Below, piece by piece: positions 23,526 through 35,770 of a DNA stretch of 64,000 bases. The notes under the pieces are model-generated. The model made no database searches, had not been told where the DNA came from, and was given only the letters and a program-made list of their open reading frames with translations. Source of the DNA: Xanthostigma xanthostigma (Eukaryota; Arthropoda; Insecta; Raphidioptera; Raphidiidae); contig OY754473.1 of the NCBI GenBank assembly GCA_963575645.1, positions 8,246,001-8,310,000 on the forward strand, read 5' to 3'. Numbering within the stretch: the first letter of the stretch is position 1; every line of letters begins with the position of its first letter. A program made the position numbers and the translations under genes.

Positions 23526-23871
23526 CAGGATTTAATTGTAGATCAAACGACATTGTCAAATTCCATCTTTAATATCCATTGCCAGTTTGTCTTTTCTATA
23601 TAAATATCATGAAAATATTTATTTTCGATGGTAATTTTTCAATCGGCATAACCGTTTGCATATTTAATGTGGTGAAAATAAGGGTATATAATATATTATA
23701 TATAGGTACATATATGTGATATAAGGTGCTGAATGCTATTTCTCAAAAGAAATTGTTGAGACGAGATATTATTTTATCGTTTAATAAAAAAAACGTACCT
23801 CGTCTTCTATATATCTATCTATCTGTCTCTCTCACACTTGAAAAACGATTTTTGCAGAATACAGTTGATTC

Positions 23872-24062
23872 TTTTTTGAAGTGAAACTTCTTTAACATTG
23901 AACTTCTTGAAATTGCCTGTGGAAATGATTCAACGACGGGGAAATATAAAAGAATCCTTAAGGTAACACAAAATGAATAACGCATCAATGAAACGAATAC
24001 AAACTCTAAAGAAGTTTCACTTCTCCACTGAGCTTATGTGGATGAAGCGGACATATTTTTTT
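23872..24062 (+). mobile_element. Family E (Helentron-like, non-autonomous), copy E1
   Basis: The 5' end is a T-tract, then GAAGTGAAACTTCTTTA. The 3' part is TAAAGAAGTTTCACTTC (exact inverted copy), the hairpin TCCAC..GTGGA, 13 nt, then a T-tract. Only about 190 bp. Its subterminal repeat resembles that of family B but the body differs. Confidence 0.72.
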
Positions 24063-24119
24063 CGACTTTCTAAAAATACTACGAGATGTATAACATTTTT
24101 CATGTTGCGGTTATCTGTA

Positions 24120-24281
24120 CCAAATTATATTTTAATTGGTTTCCCCGCGGTCCAAAGTTTTTGAAATAGCTGTTTGTATTTCTTGAACGGAAAAGGTGTG
24201 GCATTTTTAAATCGGTTCAGTAATTTCTGAGACAAACAAGCAAACAAACATTTCACTTCTATATAATATTAGTAGGGTATA
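24120..24281 (+). mobile_element. RTE-like LINE tail
   Basis: Ends with AATCGGTTCAGTAATTTCTG, (CAAA)n and ATATAATATTAGTAGGG. Same tail type as the copies near 5.5 and 6.2 kb, but a different subfamily. Confidence 0.55.
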
Positions 24282-24837
24282 CAGTATGTAAACACGTAAG
24301 GTGCACATAGGGAAATTAACATTGGGAAAAAATGACTGGATCAGAGTGAGCCTTGAAATCTAGTTTTTTAATTTGACAGATAATATTCTTTTGCAAAATG
24401 AATGTGTATACTACCGAAGAAAATATTCAAATCATTACAACATAATCGGACTTTTTTTATTAATGGGACATTAAATTCCCAAAAATACTTAAATATCTCT
24501 GCCTATTCGTGTTGAGCCTAAAGACATTGGGTCACTGTTTTACCAACGCGCATACGTCATACCAGTCAGACAATTTTTGAATGAAATGTTTCCAAACAGA
24601 TGGAGTTGCTTTTTTGTTTTATTTTTGTACAAAAAAATTAAAATAATGACTTATAAGAGCTTATTATTATTAAAAAAGCCAAGTAAAATAAAAATAAATC
24701 AAAATAAAATAGAAATCCTCAAGATTACCACGATAATTCAATAGAAATAACAATTAATGCAGTCATGGCTAACTCTGATCCAAGTATTGTTTCCCAATGC
24801 TAATTTCCCTATGTGCACCTTACGTGTTTACATACTG
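24282..24837. mobile_element. TIR element with 20-bp direct flanks
   Basis: TIRs of about 50 bp begin CAGTATGTAAACACGTAAGG. TA lies next to each end, as for Tc1/mariner. Beyond that, the 20 bp ATATAATATTAGTAGGGTAT is repeated on both sides (24261-24280 and 24839-24858), longer than normal DNA-transposon duplications. No transposase recognised. Confidence 0.75.
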
Positions 24838-24859
24838 TATATAATATTAGTAGGGTATA

Positions 24860-25320
24860 TTTACTTATAGAGAGGATATTTTATTTGGGAAAAACAATTG
24901 AGCCAGCTGTATATATACGATCAAAGAGTACCTTGGCTCACGATGACAACTTATGAATGGACAGTTTTTATTACGGATCGTGGCGGAGCCCTGCGTCGAC
25001 GACGACGGGCGCACACAATGTCTGTTCAGCATATAAGCAGAGATGAATATTTTCACAAGTTATAATATTGGTCGAGCGGCGGCCGTACCGCGGGCCCATT
25101 TCGGTTTTTTATGATGCCGCATGTATCACATACAAAGAAGAAGGACACGTACATGAATCAAATGAACGTATGTCAACGACCGTGTTGCGAACGCTTCACA
25201 ATCTAGTCTCTTTACCGGACTGCAAACGAGATAAGCACGCGCTTTGCAAAGCCCATAGTCAGAAAATCTGATTAATTAGGCAATTATCTTAGATTGTGAT
25301 CATATTATATGTAATTGCTG
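24860..25320. other. Unassigned sequence
   Basis: GC-richer 24960-25260 with a 67-codon ORF (25068-25271). No recognised domain or splice sites. Confidence 0.3.
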
Positions 25321-25595
25321 TTTTTGAAGTGAAAACTTCTTTAGGGGCGTTGTACACTTTTTTTGTAATGGGTAAAAAATGTTAAACTCGCGTCAGATCG
25401 TCAGGGTCACGTGTCCTGATCGAAAATGCGTAAGACGAAAACTTTTATTTATACAACGTTAGACATCTAGCGTTGAAATATCGTACATAAAAATGCAATC
25501 TATGATACAAACCATTTTGATCGAAAATTTGTAAGACGTTAATATTCAAGTTTTCACTTCCGCCGGCACTCCCGGAGTGCAACCCGTCTTTTTTT
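25321..25595 (+). mobile_element. Family B, copy B4
   Basis: Complete: GAAGTGAAAACTTC at the left, one internal unit (ATACAACGTTAGACATCTAG...), then AAGTTTTCACTTC, the hairpin and the T-tract. Shares the B3 subfamily insertion. Confidence 0.86.
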
Positions 25596-25845
25596 ATACG
25601 CAGGACATCTTTGTGAGACTACCTGTTAGATTGTACTCAAACAAAAACAAATTATTCATCTATACGGAAAAACATCGCTTTTCAAGGTATTTGTTCAAAG
25701 TGCGAAGAAATTTTTGTATTCGATTTGAAAATTGTACAAAAAAACTTCTAACACATGTATGTTTTTATGGCATACCACTATTGGCTCTGGTCGGATGGCG
25801 GGACTTAGGGGTAGGTTAATAGTAGTAATGCAGAACAGAACCATA

Positions 25846-25945
25846 TTTTTTGACGTGATAACGTCTTATAAATTGATGAATCACGTCAAAATAAAAAGAT
25901 GAAACACCGGCTGCATGCACGAAAAAGTGTAACGTTCCTAACGTT
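25846..25945 (+). mobile_element. Family C, 5' part (C5a)
   Basis: T-tract, GACGTGATAACGTC, then a partly duplicated start (ATTGATGAATCACGTC). It resembles C6 in the AACGTTCCTAACGTTA segment. The 3' end is not present before the 120-bp repeats. Confidence 0.65.
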
Positions 25946-26052
25946 ACTAAGTGAGCGACTAGAATGCCTTCGGTAATTTTGAAGCAGATATCATCAACCG
26001 ATTGAGATGAAAATTTGTATACACGTTTAGTTTGAATGACATGGTTAGCTGT

Positions 26053-26342
26053 GTGACGTCAGTCTAAATCTAATATGGCGGACTTCTAAAGATGGCGGAC
26101 TAATTTTATTATGCTTTCCTACAATATGGGTATCAAATAAAAGGGCTTGCTGAGAATAACTCGAAAAATAAAGTGACGTCACTCTAAATCCAATATGGCG
26201 GACTTCTAAAGATGGCGGACTAATTTTATTATGCTTTCCTACAATATGGGTATCAAATGAAAGGGCTTGCTGAGAATAACTCGAAAAATAAAGTGACGTC
26301 ACTCTAAATCCAATATGGCGGACTTCTAAAGATGGCGGACTA
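26053..26342 (+). repeat. 120-bp tandem repeat, 2.4 units
   Basis: Units start GTGACGTCA(G/C)TCTAAATC at 26053, 26173 and 26293, nearly identical. Each has AATATGGCGGACTTCTAAAG and a second ATGGCGGAC. The 116-codon ORF across it is a by-product. It lies between two partial or complete family C copies. Confidence 0.88.
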
Positions 26343-26344
26343 AG

Positions 26345-26541
26345 TTTTTGACGTGATAACGTCTTATAAAATGATGAAACATCAGCTGCACGCACGAAAA
26401 AGTGTAACGTTCCGCCTGACCCTGTGCGTGCAAGCGAGAGCGCAGTAATGTGTTATTAAATATGATATTCGAGCGGAATACGTTATCACGTAAAACTATC
26501 GTCCGTAAACCGACTTTACAGACAACCAATTTTTTTTTTTT
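26345..26541 (+). mobile_element. Family C, copy C5b
   Basis: Full-length short copy from T-tract plus GACGTGATAACGTC to CAGACAACCAA and a T-tract, starting right where the 120-bp repeat breaks off. Confidence 0.83.
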
Positions 26542-27819
26542 AAATCATAAGCTGCTAGGATAACAGTCGCGTCATTCTAAATCGGCCTTAACTTTTTTTC
26601 TTTATATGAAAACGTGGTTTTATTGAATTTTTCTTCTGTTGTTATAATATTATGAACATAATTTCAACATGTGGAAAGAATTATACCACCAAGATGGCTC
26701 GAAATTGAAATAGTTTTTTTTCTTTTAATTCAACCGGACGTCATGTTAAGTAACGCATAAATCATTGGCGTTCGGAAATATTAATTTTGAAATTTTATAT
26801 TAAAAATCGAATAGATTTATGCAGAAGGGGTGTCAGCATTTTAAAACTATTTTTTCCTTATTCTTTCACGCAGCTGGTACAGTTCAGAGGAAGTAAATAC
26901 TTCGTCGTAGGGTTAGACAAAATATACACAAGTTGACTTTACAATATGGATGTCGTTGTTAATTGTTTAAAAAAAAAATGCATTTACATCTCTTAAGCTA
27001 ATGAACCTCTATATCTTCCCAAATATGATAATTCGTTCCCAATTTGTCTTTCGATTTAGTTCGAAAAGTATAGGTTTATCAAAATGCAGTACAAAATAAG
27101 AAAAATTACAATAAAAAAATGATCAGAATCGATTCAACGTCATTTTACCATTCCAACCCCAAGTGGGGAATGGTACTAGTTTAGGTCAAAAATCATTTTT
27201 CAAAAATTTTACAATATCTTTCCGTTTTGAGGTCCCCTGAATCCAAAAAACATATTTTTGTAAAATCTCTGTGCGTCTGTTTGTCTGTGACCACGATACG
27301 GGTCAAACGGATGAGCGGATCAAAACCAAATTTTGGGAGGATGTTTGGTATGCAAATATGTTGAGCCCTATTGTTTTAGGGGAAAATCGGCGCATGCGCA
27401 GAAGAGATATTTGCTATAACGGTGTTTTTTATATAACAATGGTATACTTTTCATAACGGCTTATTATTTTATTTATTTTTTCAAGAAAGATTCGTTAAAA
27501 AATTTTTTTTCTAAACTTTATAGTTTCGAAAATATTTTGAAAATAAAAAAAATAAGCCGCTCTTTTGTTTTATGGATCTGTCAGAAATAAACAAGTTCGA
27601 CATGTTTTGATTAATATTTACATGACGTGGAACATATTATGTAGGTAACCATGGCAACGATTAGCAAATATCATATTGAATACTAGTCATTACCCGCGTC
27701 ACCTGACGCGATATCAGAAATTTTATTTTCCGTATAATAATCAAATGTCAACATTTTTGAAGTTGGAATGGTCCCGTCGCCTAATTGGCTGGAGTTTTTA
27801 TACAATTTTAGGTTTAATA
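26542..27819. other. Unassigned sequence
   Basis: TCTGTGCGTCTGTTTGTCTG and the following 150 bp (27268-27440) have the sound of a LINE 3' region. No gene recognised. Confidence 0.3.
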
Positions 27820-27821
27820 TA

Positions 27822-28691
27822 CAGGGTGAGTCAGACCACCCGTACCAGTCGTTTTTTTCGAAAACGGTTAGTCGTAGAGAGTTGTGTCAAAAATCTGTAT
27901 TATAAAAGCCCTAATGAAGAATCGAATGGTGATATTTTTTCCCCCCGGAAAGGTCGGCTTCCCTGTTAGTTTGCTCCGAAATGTTCAGAACTCCGGAATA
28001 TTAAATGGCACGATAGGTCGAAAGTAGTATTGTTGAAAAGATCTTTAAAAAATAAGCAAGTTTTGTAGGACATTTTTTTTTTGTTACTGCCACCCCTATT
28101 AAGTATTATTCGTTTGAAATTATTAAATTAACATGTAAGAATAACAAACTTAATTTTAAAAGTTGGCATTTAAAATCTAGTTACCTAATTAAACAATGTC
28201 ACAAATGTTCAAACTGTCTTCAATTTACTTCTAAACACTGCAGAGCTCTTCTAGATATGTTATGAGTACCTGGAAGTATTTTCCGACAAAAAAAAAACAA
28301 TTGCAATTATTGAAAACTTATTGTGACATTGTTTAATTAGGTAACTAGATTTTAAATGCCGACTTTTTTGTTATATTGACATGTTAATTTAATAATTTCA
28401 AACGAATATTACTTAACAGGGGTGGCAGTAACAAAAAAAAATTTCCTACAAAACTTGCCTACTTTTTAAAGATCTTTTCAACAATACCACTTTCGACCTA
28501 TCGTGCCATTTAATATTCCGGAGTTCTGAACATTCCGGAGCAAACTAACAGGGAAGCCGACCTTTCCGGGGGAAAAAATATCACCATTCGATTCTTCATT
28601 AGGGCTTTTATAATACAGATTTTTGACACAACTCTCTACGACTAACCGTTTTCGAAAAAAACGACTGATACTGGTGGTCTGACTCACCCTG
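27822..28691. mobile_element. Long-arm TA foldback element
   Basis: Inverted arms of about 375 bp start CAGGGTGAGTCAGACCACC and cover almost the whole 870 bp; the spacer is about 115 bp. TA on both sides (27820-27821 and 28692-28693). Mirror-image ORFs at each end (97 and 72 codons) are products of the arms. Mariner-type by target site. Confidence 0.87.
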
Positions 28692-28693
28692 TA

Positions 28694-29120
28694 CATAGAA
28701 CGTTCCAGTTTAAAAAAATCGAAGATTTTCTAAAAGCTGGATGATTTCTAAATCCTGCACTGCTATAATAACCAGAACTTCTGGATATTGGCTTTTTAAC
28801 CTTTACATGGTTTTCGAGCGTCTATAACAATGTACTAGGTCCGTTTTGAAGATGACATTTTAATTCACATTTAAGTGTTTAATTTCATTAAATATTTGGA
28901 TAAAATGTGGGTTCTATGACGTCATATAAATTATACGACACATTTTCCGTACTACAGCGCCGTAAATAGTTGGGACGGTCTTTAATGAAACTAAACGCCA
29001 CACGACCAAGACTTGACAATCTGCAGTTTCGTATGTTATAATATTATGTTTCACATTCCACTCGACACGGGTTAAGGTCGATTCACACACATTCATAATG
29101 TCTAAAATATAATATTGCGG
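28694..29120. other. Unassigned sequence with a SINE tail
   Basis: TTTTCGAGCGTCTATAACA at about 28812-28830 is a SINE-tail fragment. No gene seen. Confidence 0.35.
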
Positions 29121-29265
29121 TTTCAAGAGAACAATTTGGTGTAACGGTTAGCGTGCTGGCCTTTGGATCAACCGAACCCCCGGTGATCACGTCCGTTTAT
29201 GAATGTTTATGTTGTTTTAATTTAATTTGTTGACTCTAGTTATCGAGCATCTATAATCAACAATA
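29121..29265 (+). mobile_element. tRNA-derived SINE
   Basis: Head with an A-box-like GTGTAACGGTTAGCGTGCTG and a decayed B box (GGTGATCACGTCC), then the tail CTCTAGTTATCGAGCATC and TATAATCAACAATA. Same family as 54815-54965. Confidence 0.62.
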
Positions 29266-30012
29266 CATAAAAATTGAGATTCCAACAAAACAAAAGTGTT
29301 TTGACGTAAAAAGTACGGATAACGCTGAGATGTTTCGGGTAAACTCGGGCAGTGCCCGGTATTGTTACGAAGAACTTGACAGTGCACCTGCAGATAAAAA
29401 TATCTAAAAAAATTCTGTACAAAATTTCTTTTTAATTCATTAAGAAACCCTCTCAGATTTTTTTCTAAATTAGCAGTGAGCTGTCGGTCTCGGGCAACGC
29501 CGGGTAAAAATAACTGACGATTGATAGTTTAAACATGACCCGGTGAATATTTTTGTACTTAATAAATATAAAACACGTAGTGAGTTACTTTTTTGTCTAT
29601 AATCTAATCTGATTTTTTTTTGTAAAATAGAAATGTTGACCACCTTTTATATACATCATTAAGAATACTTTAATTTATTTAATTGCATCATTGAATAGGC
29701 AAGAAGTAATCCCACTAAAAACATAAATGTGAAAAAGGGGCCAAGTTCGGTACAATTGAGATCTGATAAAGTACAGTTTTAACTTGACGAGGTTTCATGG
29801 CAAACAAAATTACAAGCGTGCAGTTCAAATAGATTTTAAGTTACGGGGAGCTCGAAATTATTTACTACACGTTCTACGTTGGTCGAACTTGGCTGACATA
29901 CTGGCGCGTGTCTAGATATAATATTTTAAAGCTTATTACGGCTAGACGTATTAAACATTTAATCGGAACTAATGTTTTTATTTTATCAATATTTGTGCGT
30001 AGAAAACTACAC
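29266..30012. other. Unassigned sequence
   Basis: CGGGCAACGCCGGGTAAAAA near 29490 is a LINE-like fragment. No gene recognised. Confidence 0.3.
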
Positions 30013-30686
30013 AAAAAAAAAATTGGTTGTCTGTAAAGTCGGTTTACGGACGATAGTTTTACGTGATAACGTATTCCGTAATACATAACCTAAACCTCCC
30101 AAAATTTGGTTTCAAGCCGCTTATCCTTGGTGTCGGAATGATAAGAAATGTCAAAAGTGACGTTTGCAACTGTCAAAGTATTATGTTCTAATAATAATTA
30201 GTTATTCCAATACTTAACTTAGAAGGCGTTGCATTTCACAAAATACTAATGTCAAAAAATTGAATTAAACATTAGAAATGCAGCCGTTTTCATGTTAAGA
30301 CAAGACATACGTTATCTTCTAATTTCCATGTACGGCAAACAAAGACGACCGACCGCGTCGCGCCATGCATTAGACAACATTGCATTTATACAGCTATTTT
30401 TCTATATAAATTTGTATAAAAAAACTGTTTAGGCAAATTCTGTTATACGAAATCTATGTAAAATGTTCTCCTCTTTCGTTTAAGACTGGTTTCAAACCGA
30501 TCTGATTTAAATTGAGCGAGAAATTAGCAAACACAGGGTCAGGCGGAACGTTACGCGTTACGGGTTACGAACGTTAGGAACGTTAGGATTTAGGAACGTT
30601 ACTCTTTTTCGTGCATGCAGCCGGTGTTTTATCAATTTATAAGATTGGTGATTCATCAATTTATAAGACGTTATCACGTCAAAAAA
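30013..30686 (-). mobile_element. Family C, copy C6 (long form)
   Basis: Both ends are canonical on the minus strand. The left has CAGACAACC with the hairpin, and the right has GACGTGATAACGTC with a T-tract. The interior is long (30095-30530) and unlike the others, and short AACGTTA/AACGTTAGG words repeat near 30545-30600. Confidence 0.72.
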
Positions 30687-32420
30687 TTGCGCATTCCATT
30701 ACACGAGTTTATCGAAATTCAGTTGTGTTACCACATTTTTTTTTTATTTTATCCGTAGTAAATTGAGTTAACATTATGTAAATCAAAAATCGTAGTTGTG
30801 TAAAGCTAGTAGGCACTCGGCGGCGGCGCCTTATCAGGCCTAGCAGGTCATTTGTAGCTTTTTTGTTACGCTAGTCTCATTTTTCCAGCTCTTACCAATT
30901 CCGAGAAAAACGCGAAACTGCAAGCTTTAAATTTCAATAAATTGTAACTGTAATGATATGTCGAGGCAATTCTTCGGAAATAGCCGGCAAGTCAGTTTAC
31001 TGCTCAACACATGAGAAAGTCGTGTTGCCTACTGCAGCGTTCGAGTTTGTACTTTCTAAGCAATAGCGTACTGCTTCAGCGCTAGACCTGCAATTCATTC
31101 GCTAGATAAAATGCCGTCTGACTAGTAATTTATCATTAATAGTTAGCTGTCCGCGACTTATTATTACGATAGTTGTTCTCTTTCCCAGTGAATTTTATCT
31201 ATGTTTCGGCAATGAAAATATTTCGAACGATCGAAATTGTATTTGCAAAAGTCTCCAGTACGCGTCTATTTTGGGTCTTTCCATTCGACTGGAATCACGA
31301 TAGTTCCCAAAAATAATAGGGCTCTTCATATTTTTACATGTCAAGAATCTTAGCAAAATTTGATTTTGATTCGATCAGCCGTTCGACTAAAAATGTACTG
31401 CATTTCTCCTCCATCAGGAAGTTGAGAAAAGGGCGTATTTAAGAACTCCCTAACTTGTTGCATTTTATGTGGACCGATTTTTTGTAATGCATTCATGATT
31501 TCAATAGCTACCATATCAACAAAACGCGAAATTCACTGCATAAACCAAATATAACTTTTATTGATGTGGCAACATGTTTTTTCATTTATGGTTACTATTT
31601 TGTTACTGTTCTTATTCCATGTTACGCAATCGTCTTTACAATAATATGGAAACATTGTTAAATTAAGTGGAGTGTACCTGCAAAGTACACTCACCGTAAA
31701 GTTAGCCTAGTAACTACTATTTTTATGCATTCAAGAACGTTGAAGCAATAAGGAAATAATGAGAGCAAATTGACTGTAATAAGAACTTAAATCATACCCA
31801 AACGAGGAAATTCTACTTAAACTGTTTGAATAAATCGATAATACGTTACGTAATGCCGGTCAATTGTTTTTTGTGGTCTTTAATGGCCAACAATCACGGA
31901 CAACAATGATAGCTCCCACCCGAAACACCTACACGTGAATTATGAGTTTTCGAATGGTATTGAAGTGATTTTGTTATTATTAATAACTGTCAATGACAAG
32001 TTTTTAAGTTGAATAGAACTCATTTCAGCCGGTGACAATAATGCAACAATACATATTATTTTAACTAGCTTCGCTTGCGGCGAAGTCGATTTTAACAGTG
32101 GCTTAGTTGCCTATCGTCAATTGAATCTTTTAAAAATGAATGAACAATCGGTATTAAACATTTTTCACAAACGTAAAATTATAATTTTAAATAGTGCCAA
32201 AATAAGAATCGTGTTTCAAAAAGGTAACGAATGCGCTTCAACTCTTTTAGTTTCATTTATTTTTATAAATTTGGAGAAAAATCGGTCTTTTTCAGCACGT
32301 GTGTCAAAAATGTGAACTTATTCTTTTTGAAAAATGCCACTAGCCCTTTTGAAATTTACAATTGTCTGTGCCTTCTAAGACGGGTATAAATTTATTTAAT
32401 AGAAAACAAGACTCGTTAAA
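30687..32420. other. Unassigned sequence
   Basis: No gene recognised. TAGCTTCGCTTGCGGCGAAG at about 32070-32089 is typical of LINE-tail debris. A 64-codon ORF (32121-32315) lacks a domain. Confidence 0.3.
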
Positions 32421-32890
32421 TCATATATATTAATACGCTAAGGTTAAAGATGTTTGCCTCCCTTTTTAGAAAAAACCTCACAATTTCTTCACACAAATTA
32501 TATATCATTTTACAGATAATTGCTCGCTCTACTGACATCGACAACTAAAAAATTTATTATTGCTACTGTTTTTGTAAATTAATTAAACTCTGAACAACGT
32601 CTGCCATCTGACGGCGTAACGTTAACACTTCGATATGTCATCTGACCTTCATATTGTAAATACTGCATACTGCCATCTGACGGGCAACGCTGAACAACGC
32701 TTTTGCTACTTGCGCCTCTATATGACAATTTTAGTAAAATATTTCTTTTACAACAAAAAAAAAAAACGTTATAAGCAGTGTGCAAAATTAGAAACGAATT
32801 GAATACCTGCAATCATATTTAAAAAATAATTTTGTAAAGTGAGAATTATTATACTTATTTAGTGCGAATAATTCGCACAGGTCACGCTAG
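32421..32890 (+). mobile_element. Non-autonomous Helitron, copy A5 (short subfamily)
   Basis: A^TC start and CTAG^T end with hairpin. It shares with A9 the same internal deletions (for example ATTAATTAAACTCTGAACAA and GGCGTAACGTTAACACTTCG), so A5 and A9 form a subfamily that moved as such. Confidence 0.88.
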
Positions 32891-33309
32891 TTTTTAATAT
32901 TTCTTTAAGACAGCGCGATGCTATCACTTTAAATAAGCGACGTGAGGTGTGACAGGTCCGCCTCAAGCAATGACGGACAACTCAAGGTCGTTTAGTTAGA
33001 ACAATAGTGAATTGACATAATAAAATATATGCGCCCAATTATGAATAATAGGTGTTAATGCAGAACGTTTATTGTTTGCATAATTGAACAGGGAATAATA
33101 CACGGCTATGCTTTATCGGTGTCGCTAACACGTCGTGCCCGAGTTTTTAGACGCGATTAAAGCACACCGGCCCGAAGCTTGTCTGTGAGTCTGCTAGTCG
33201 CGCTTTTTTGTGTCACGCGTTCAGCACGCACAGTTCAACAAATTCTGAAGAAGACGGACTTTTTCAGTACCGTGTCTGTTTGAAATGTTCTGTGACATTA
33301 AAGGGGAAA
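32891..33309. other. Unassigned sequence
   Basis: No gene recognised. Moderately GC-rich from 33110. Confidence 0.3.
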
Positions 33310-33755
33310 TAATGGCGGCGGGGAAGTATAAGAGAAACCTCGGTATAATACGCGCCACGGATCTAAAAGGTTCGGAAGTTAGTCACAAACAGCGTCGCAA
33401 AGGCACATTTTAGAGCCGTTGATACTGCCACCACCTCCCAGCTATACCTGCACGGAACGTGCGCTCGTCGGTGATTGGCCGTGATTGCTCGTTGCCTTTG
33501 TCACTTGTCGCTTTCCTGCTTTAAAGTACAGTCGAGTACGCTATTGTCAAGTTGTTATTGCTATTTTAGTTTTGTTGAGTTGCGAGTTTGTACTGTACAA
33601 GCGCAAGCCCGCATTCGCAACTAACTTCCGAGCCTTTTAGATTCGTGGCGCGTATTATAACGCAAAATGGATAACGCATCAATTAAACGAGTTCTACTAT
33701 TAAGAAGTTTCACTTCTCTCGTGAGCTTATGTGTGTGAGGATCACACGTTTTTTT
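33310..33755 (+). mobile_element. Family E, copy E2, interrupted by a MITE
   Basis: Matches E1 around GGGGAA(A/G)TATAA(A/G)AGAA before the MITE and around ATAACGCATCAAT(G/T)AAACGA after it, through AAGAAGTTTCACTTCTC, a hairpin (GTGTG..CACAC) and a T-tract. The 5' end is not clear. Confidence 0.5.
33346..33657. mobile_element. TA-flanked MITE nested in E2
   Basis: 38-bp TIRs begin TAATACGCGCCACG. TA at 33344-33345 and 33658-33659. 312 bp, GC-richer than its surroundings, no coding. Confidence 0.8.
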
Positions 33756-33874
33756 CACATGTAAACAATGCCGGTTTGCATGTGGATATACTAATCACAA
33801 TACACTTAAATTATAGTCAATGACTTTCTTCTACGATCATTTTTTTTATAAAAAATTATTTTGAAAATCAAGTA

Positions 33875-34510
33875 TCGCACGTTGAAAACAATAGTGACAC
33901 TATATAAACTTATCACCTTTTGTAAGATTCATGTTTTACAGCAAAAGTGTCACTATACGAAAATTTTCGTTTGCTCATAAACCCACTTACTTCCGCTAGA
34001 CTGAGCTAGTGTCACTTTATATTTTGAAAGAATTGCCCATAGTCATGACTGATATAACGACACTATTTTGATTGTGTCAAAGCAGTTGTTTGGTACGCAC
34101 GTCGCTGTAAGTGAAAAAGTGACACATTTTGTTAAACGACAGTTTACTTATTACAGTTGCTACAAAAATTAATGCAAATAAGTAAATACATAAAATGACA
34201 CATTTTGTTTAGTGACACTTTTTGCAGTTGAAGTATCCAATTTACTGATTATAGATTATGACAACAATGACACTAAACAAAAAATTATTGAAAAAAGGTC
34301 TTTTTTTTAATAACTTTATTTTTAACATTGTGGTCAAAATATAAATTAAAACAATAATAAATTGTCTCATTATTAACAAAAGAATCTCTATAAGCAGTAT
34401 TTTAATAGTAACTTTTTTAGGACAAAATAATAATACCTATTAAAACTAAAAAATGCTCTACTGTAAAATGTCACTTTTTACATAATGCCACTTTTGTTTT
34501 CAACGTGCGG
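33875..34510. mobile_element. TA-flanked MITE with many AGTGTCACT-like boxes
   Basis: TIRs (T/C)CGCACGTTGAAAACAA(A/T)AGTG match at both ends, with TA at 33873-33874 and 34511-34512. At least nine AGTGACACT/AGTGTCACT-type words on both strands (for example 33893, 33946, 34008, 34211) stud the interior. Such subterminal motif arrays are typical transposase-binding sites; that role is inferred. Confidence 0.75.
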
Positions 34511-34519
34511 TATGGTCAC

Positions 34520-34747
34520 TTTTTAAACGCTTTATATTAGTTTGGGTTGTAACTATGTATGTATGTCCGTAACGGAATCTTTGAGCATAATTTTCACCAA
34601 TTTCCCGAAGTCTGATTAATTTGAAACTTTGCATACGTATCAAGGACCGATGACAATGCAATAATTTGATAACAGTTTCCCATTATCCTTATTAGGACCC
34701 CCAGGATTAATAAATTCTTTTATAGATCCTCAAACTAAAAAGTGAAA
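34520..34747 (+). repeat. Unnamed repeat-like segment
   Basis: ATGTATGTCCGTAACGGAAT and following text read like an interspersed repeat 3' region next to the palindrome. No coding. Confidence 0.35.
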
Positions 34748-34968
34748 AATAAAATATAGTTTAAAAAAAACTAAAAAACACGCTTTATATCGGACTAAAA
34801 AGTAAAAAATAATTGTTTTAAAATAAGCTTAAAAAGCGTTGGGCGCTCGATGTACGAAAATGTGGAACAAAGCGCCCCACGCTTTTTAAGCTTATTTTAA
34901 AACAATTATTTTTTACTTTTTAGTCCGATATAAAGCGTGTTTTTTAGTTTTTTTTAAACTATATTTTT
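34748..34968. repeat. Long palindrome (about 97-bp arms)
   Basis: AACTAAAAAACACGCTTTAT, CGGACTAAAAAGTAAAAAAT and the rest of the left arm is mirrored at 34872-34967 with few differences. The spacer is 34850-34871. No target duplication found. Confidence 0.75.
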
Positions 34969-35208
34969 TTAAAAACAGTACGTGTACACATCTTCGCGTT
35001 GCAAGTAGAGTGTTTAAAATATTATAATATGTAATTCTGACAGTCGTGTGAGAGCAAAACTCACTTAATATTAAAATTATGTACCTATTATTTAATTTAA
35101 TGATATTCACACAATTGCGACAATTTGAAGGTCAACATACCTTGATGTAGTTATTAACTATTATTATAGATATCGGCCTATCGCAAATGCCTGCGTTTAT
35201 TTTATATA

Positions 35209-35593
35209 CAGGCTGTCTATTTAACAAAGTGATGTTTAACACGTCAAGTAGATGTTCAACTTTTTACGGACCTAAAATTTATTACACACACCTAATCATA
35301 TTTTTGATTCGAAGAAATATTCTTCCAGGAGCGCGTTCGGATCTTAAATTCAATATCAAAAAGGATCCTTTTCACTATGTCAATAAATAGTTGGGTTTCT
35401 TTTTTTTATTTATCCGCAGAAGGTATTGGGAACGCAGTATAAGAATTTGTTTTACTATTATACATGTGTTGTTAAGAAAGAATTATTACATTTTATTCAT
35501 TTTCAACAAAAAGAGTCCAAGTTAATTAAATAAAATCATCCCGCCATATTTTTATTTGAACGGTTGGTGTTTCGATTTAACGAAGACATTCTG
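35209..35593. mobile_element. Possible mariner-type MITE
   Basis: Ends CAGGCTGTCTATTTAACAAAG and the complement of CAGAATGTCTTCGTTAAA, with TA on both sides. The TIR match is partial. Confidence 0.42.
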
Positions 35594-35770
35594 TATAAAG
35601 CTGATTGATTTGAGGTCAGAATGTAAAATATGCAAAATTATAATTTGTGAATTACTATATGTAAAGCTCGATCTAAAAAAAAAACAAATTCATTTGCAAT
35701 TGTAATTGAAAATATGTAAACTAAATAACATTTAAAAAGGTGATGGATAATGAAGTTCTTTAGACGATAC

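Noticed and set aside
26045..26395. 116-codon ORF with internal repeats
   Set aside because: Exactly reflects the 120-bp tandem repeat; 120 is a multiple of three, so the frame stays open by arithmetic.
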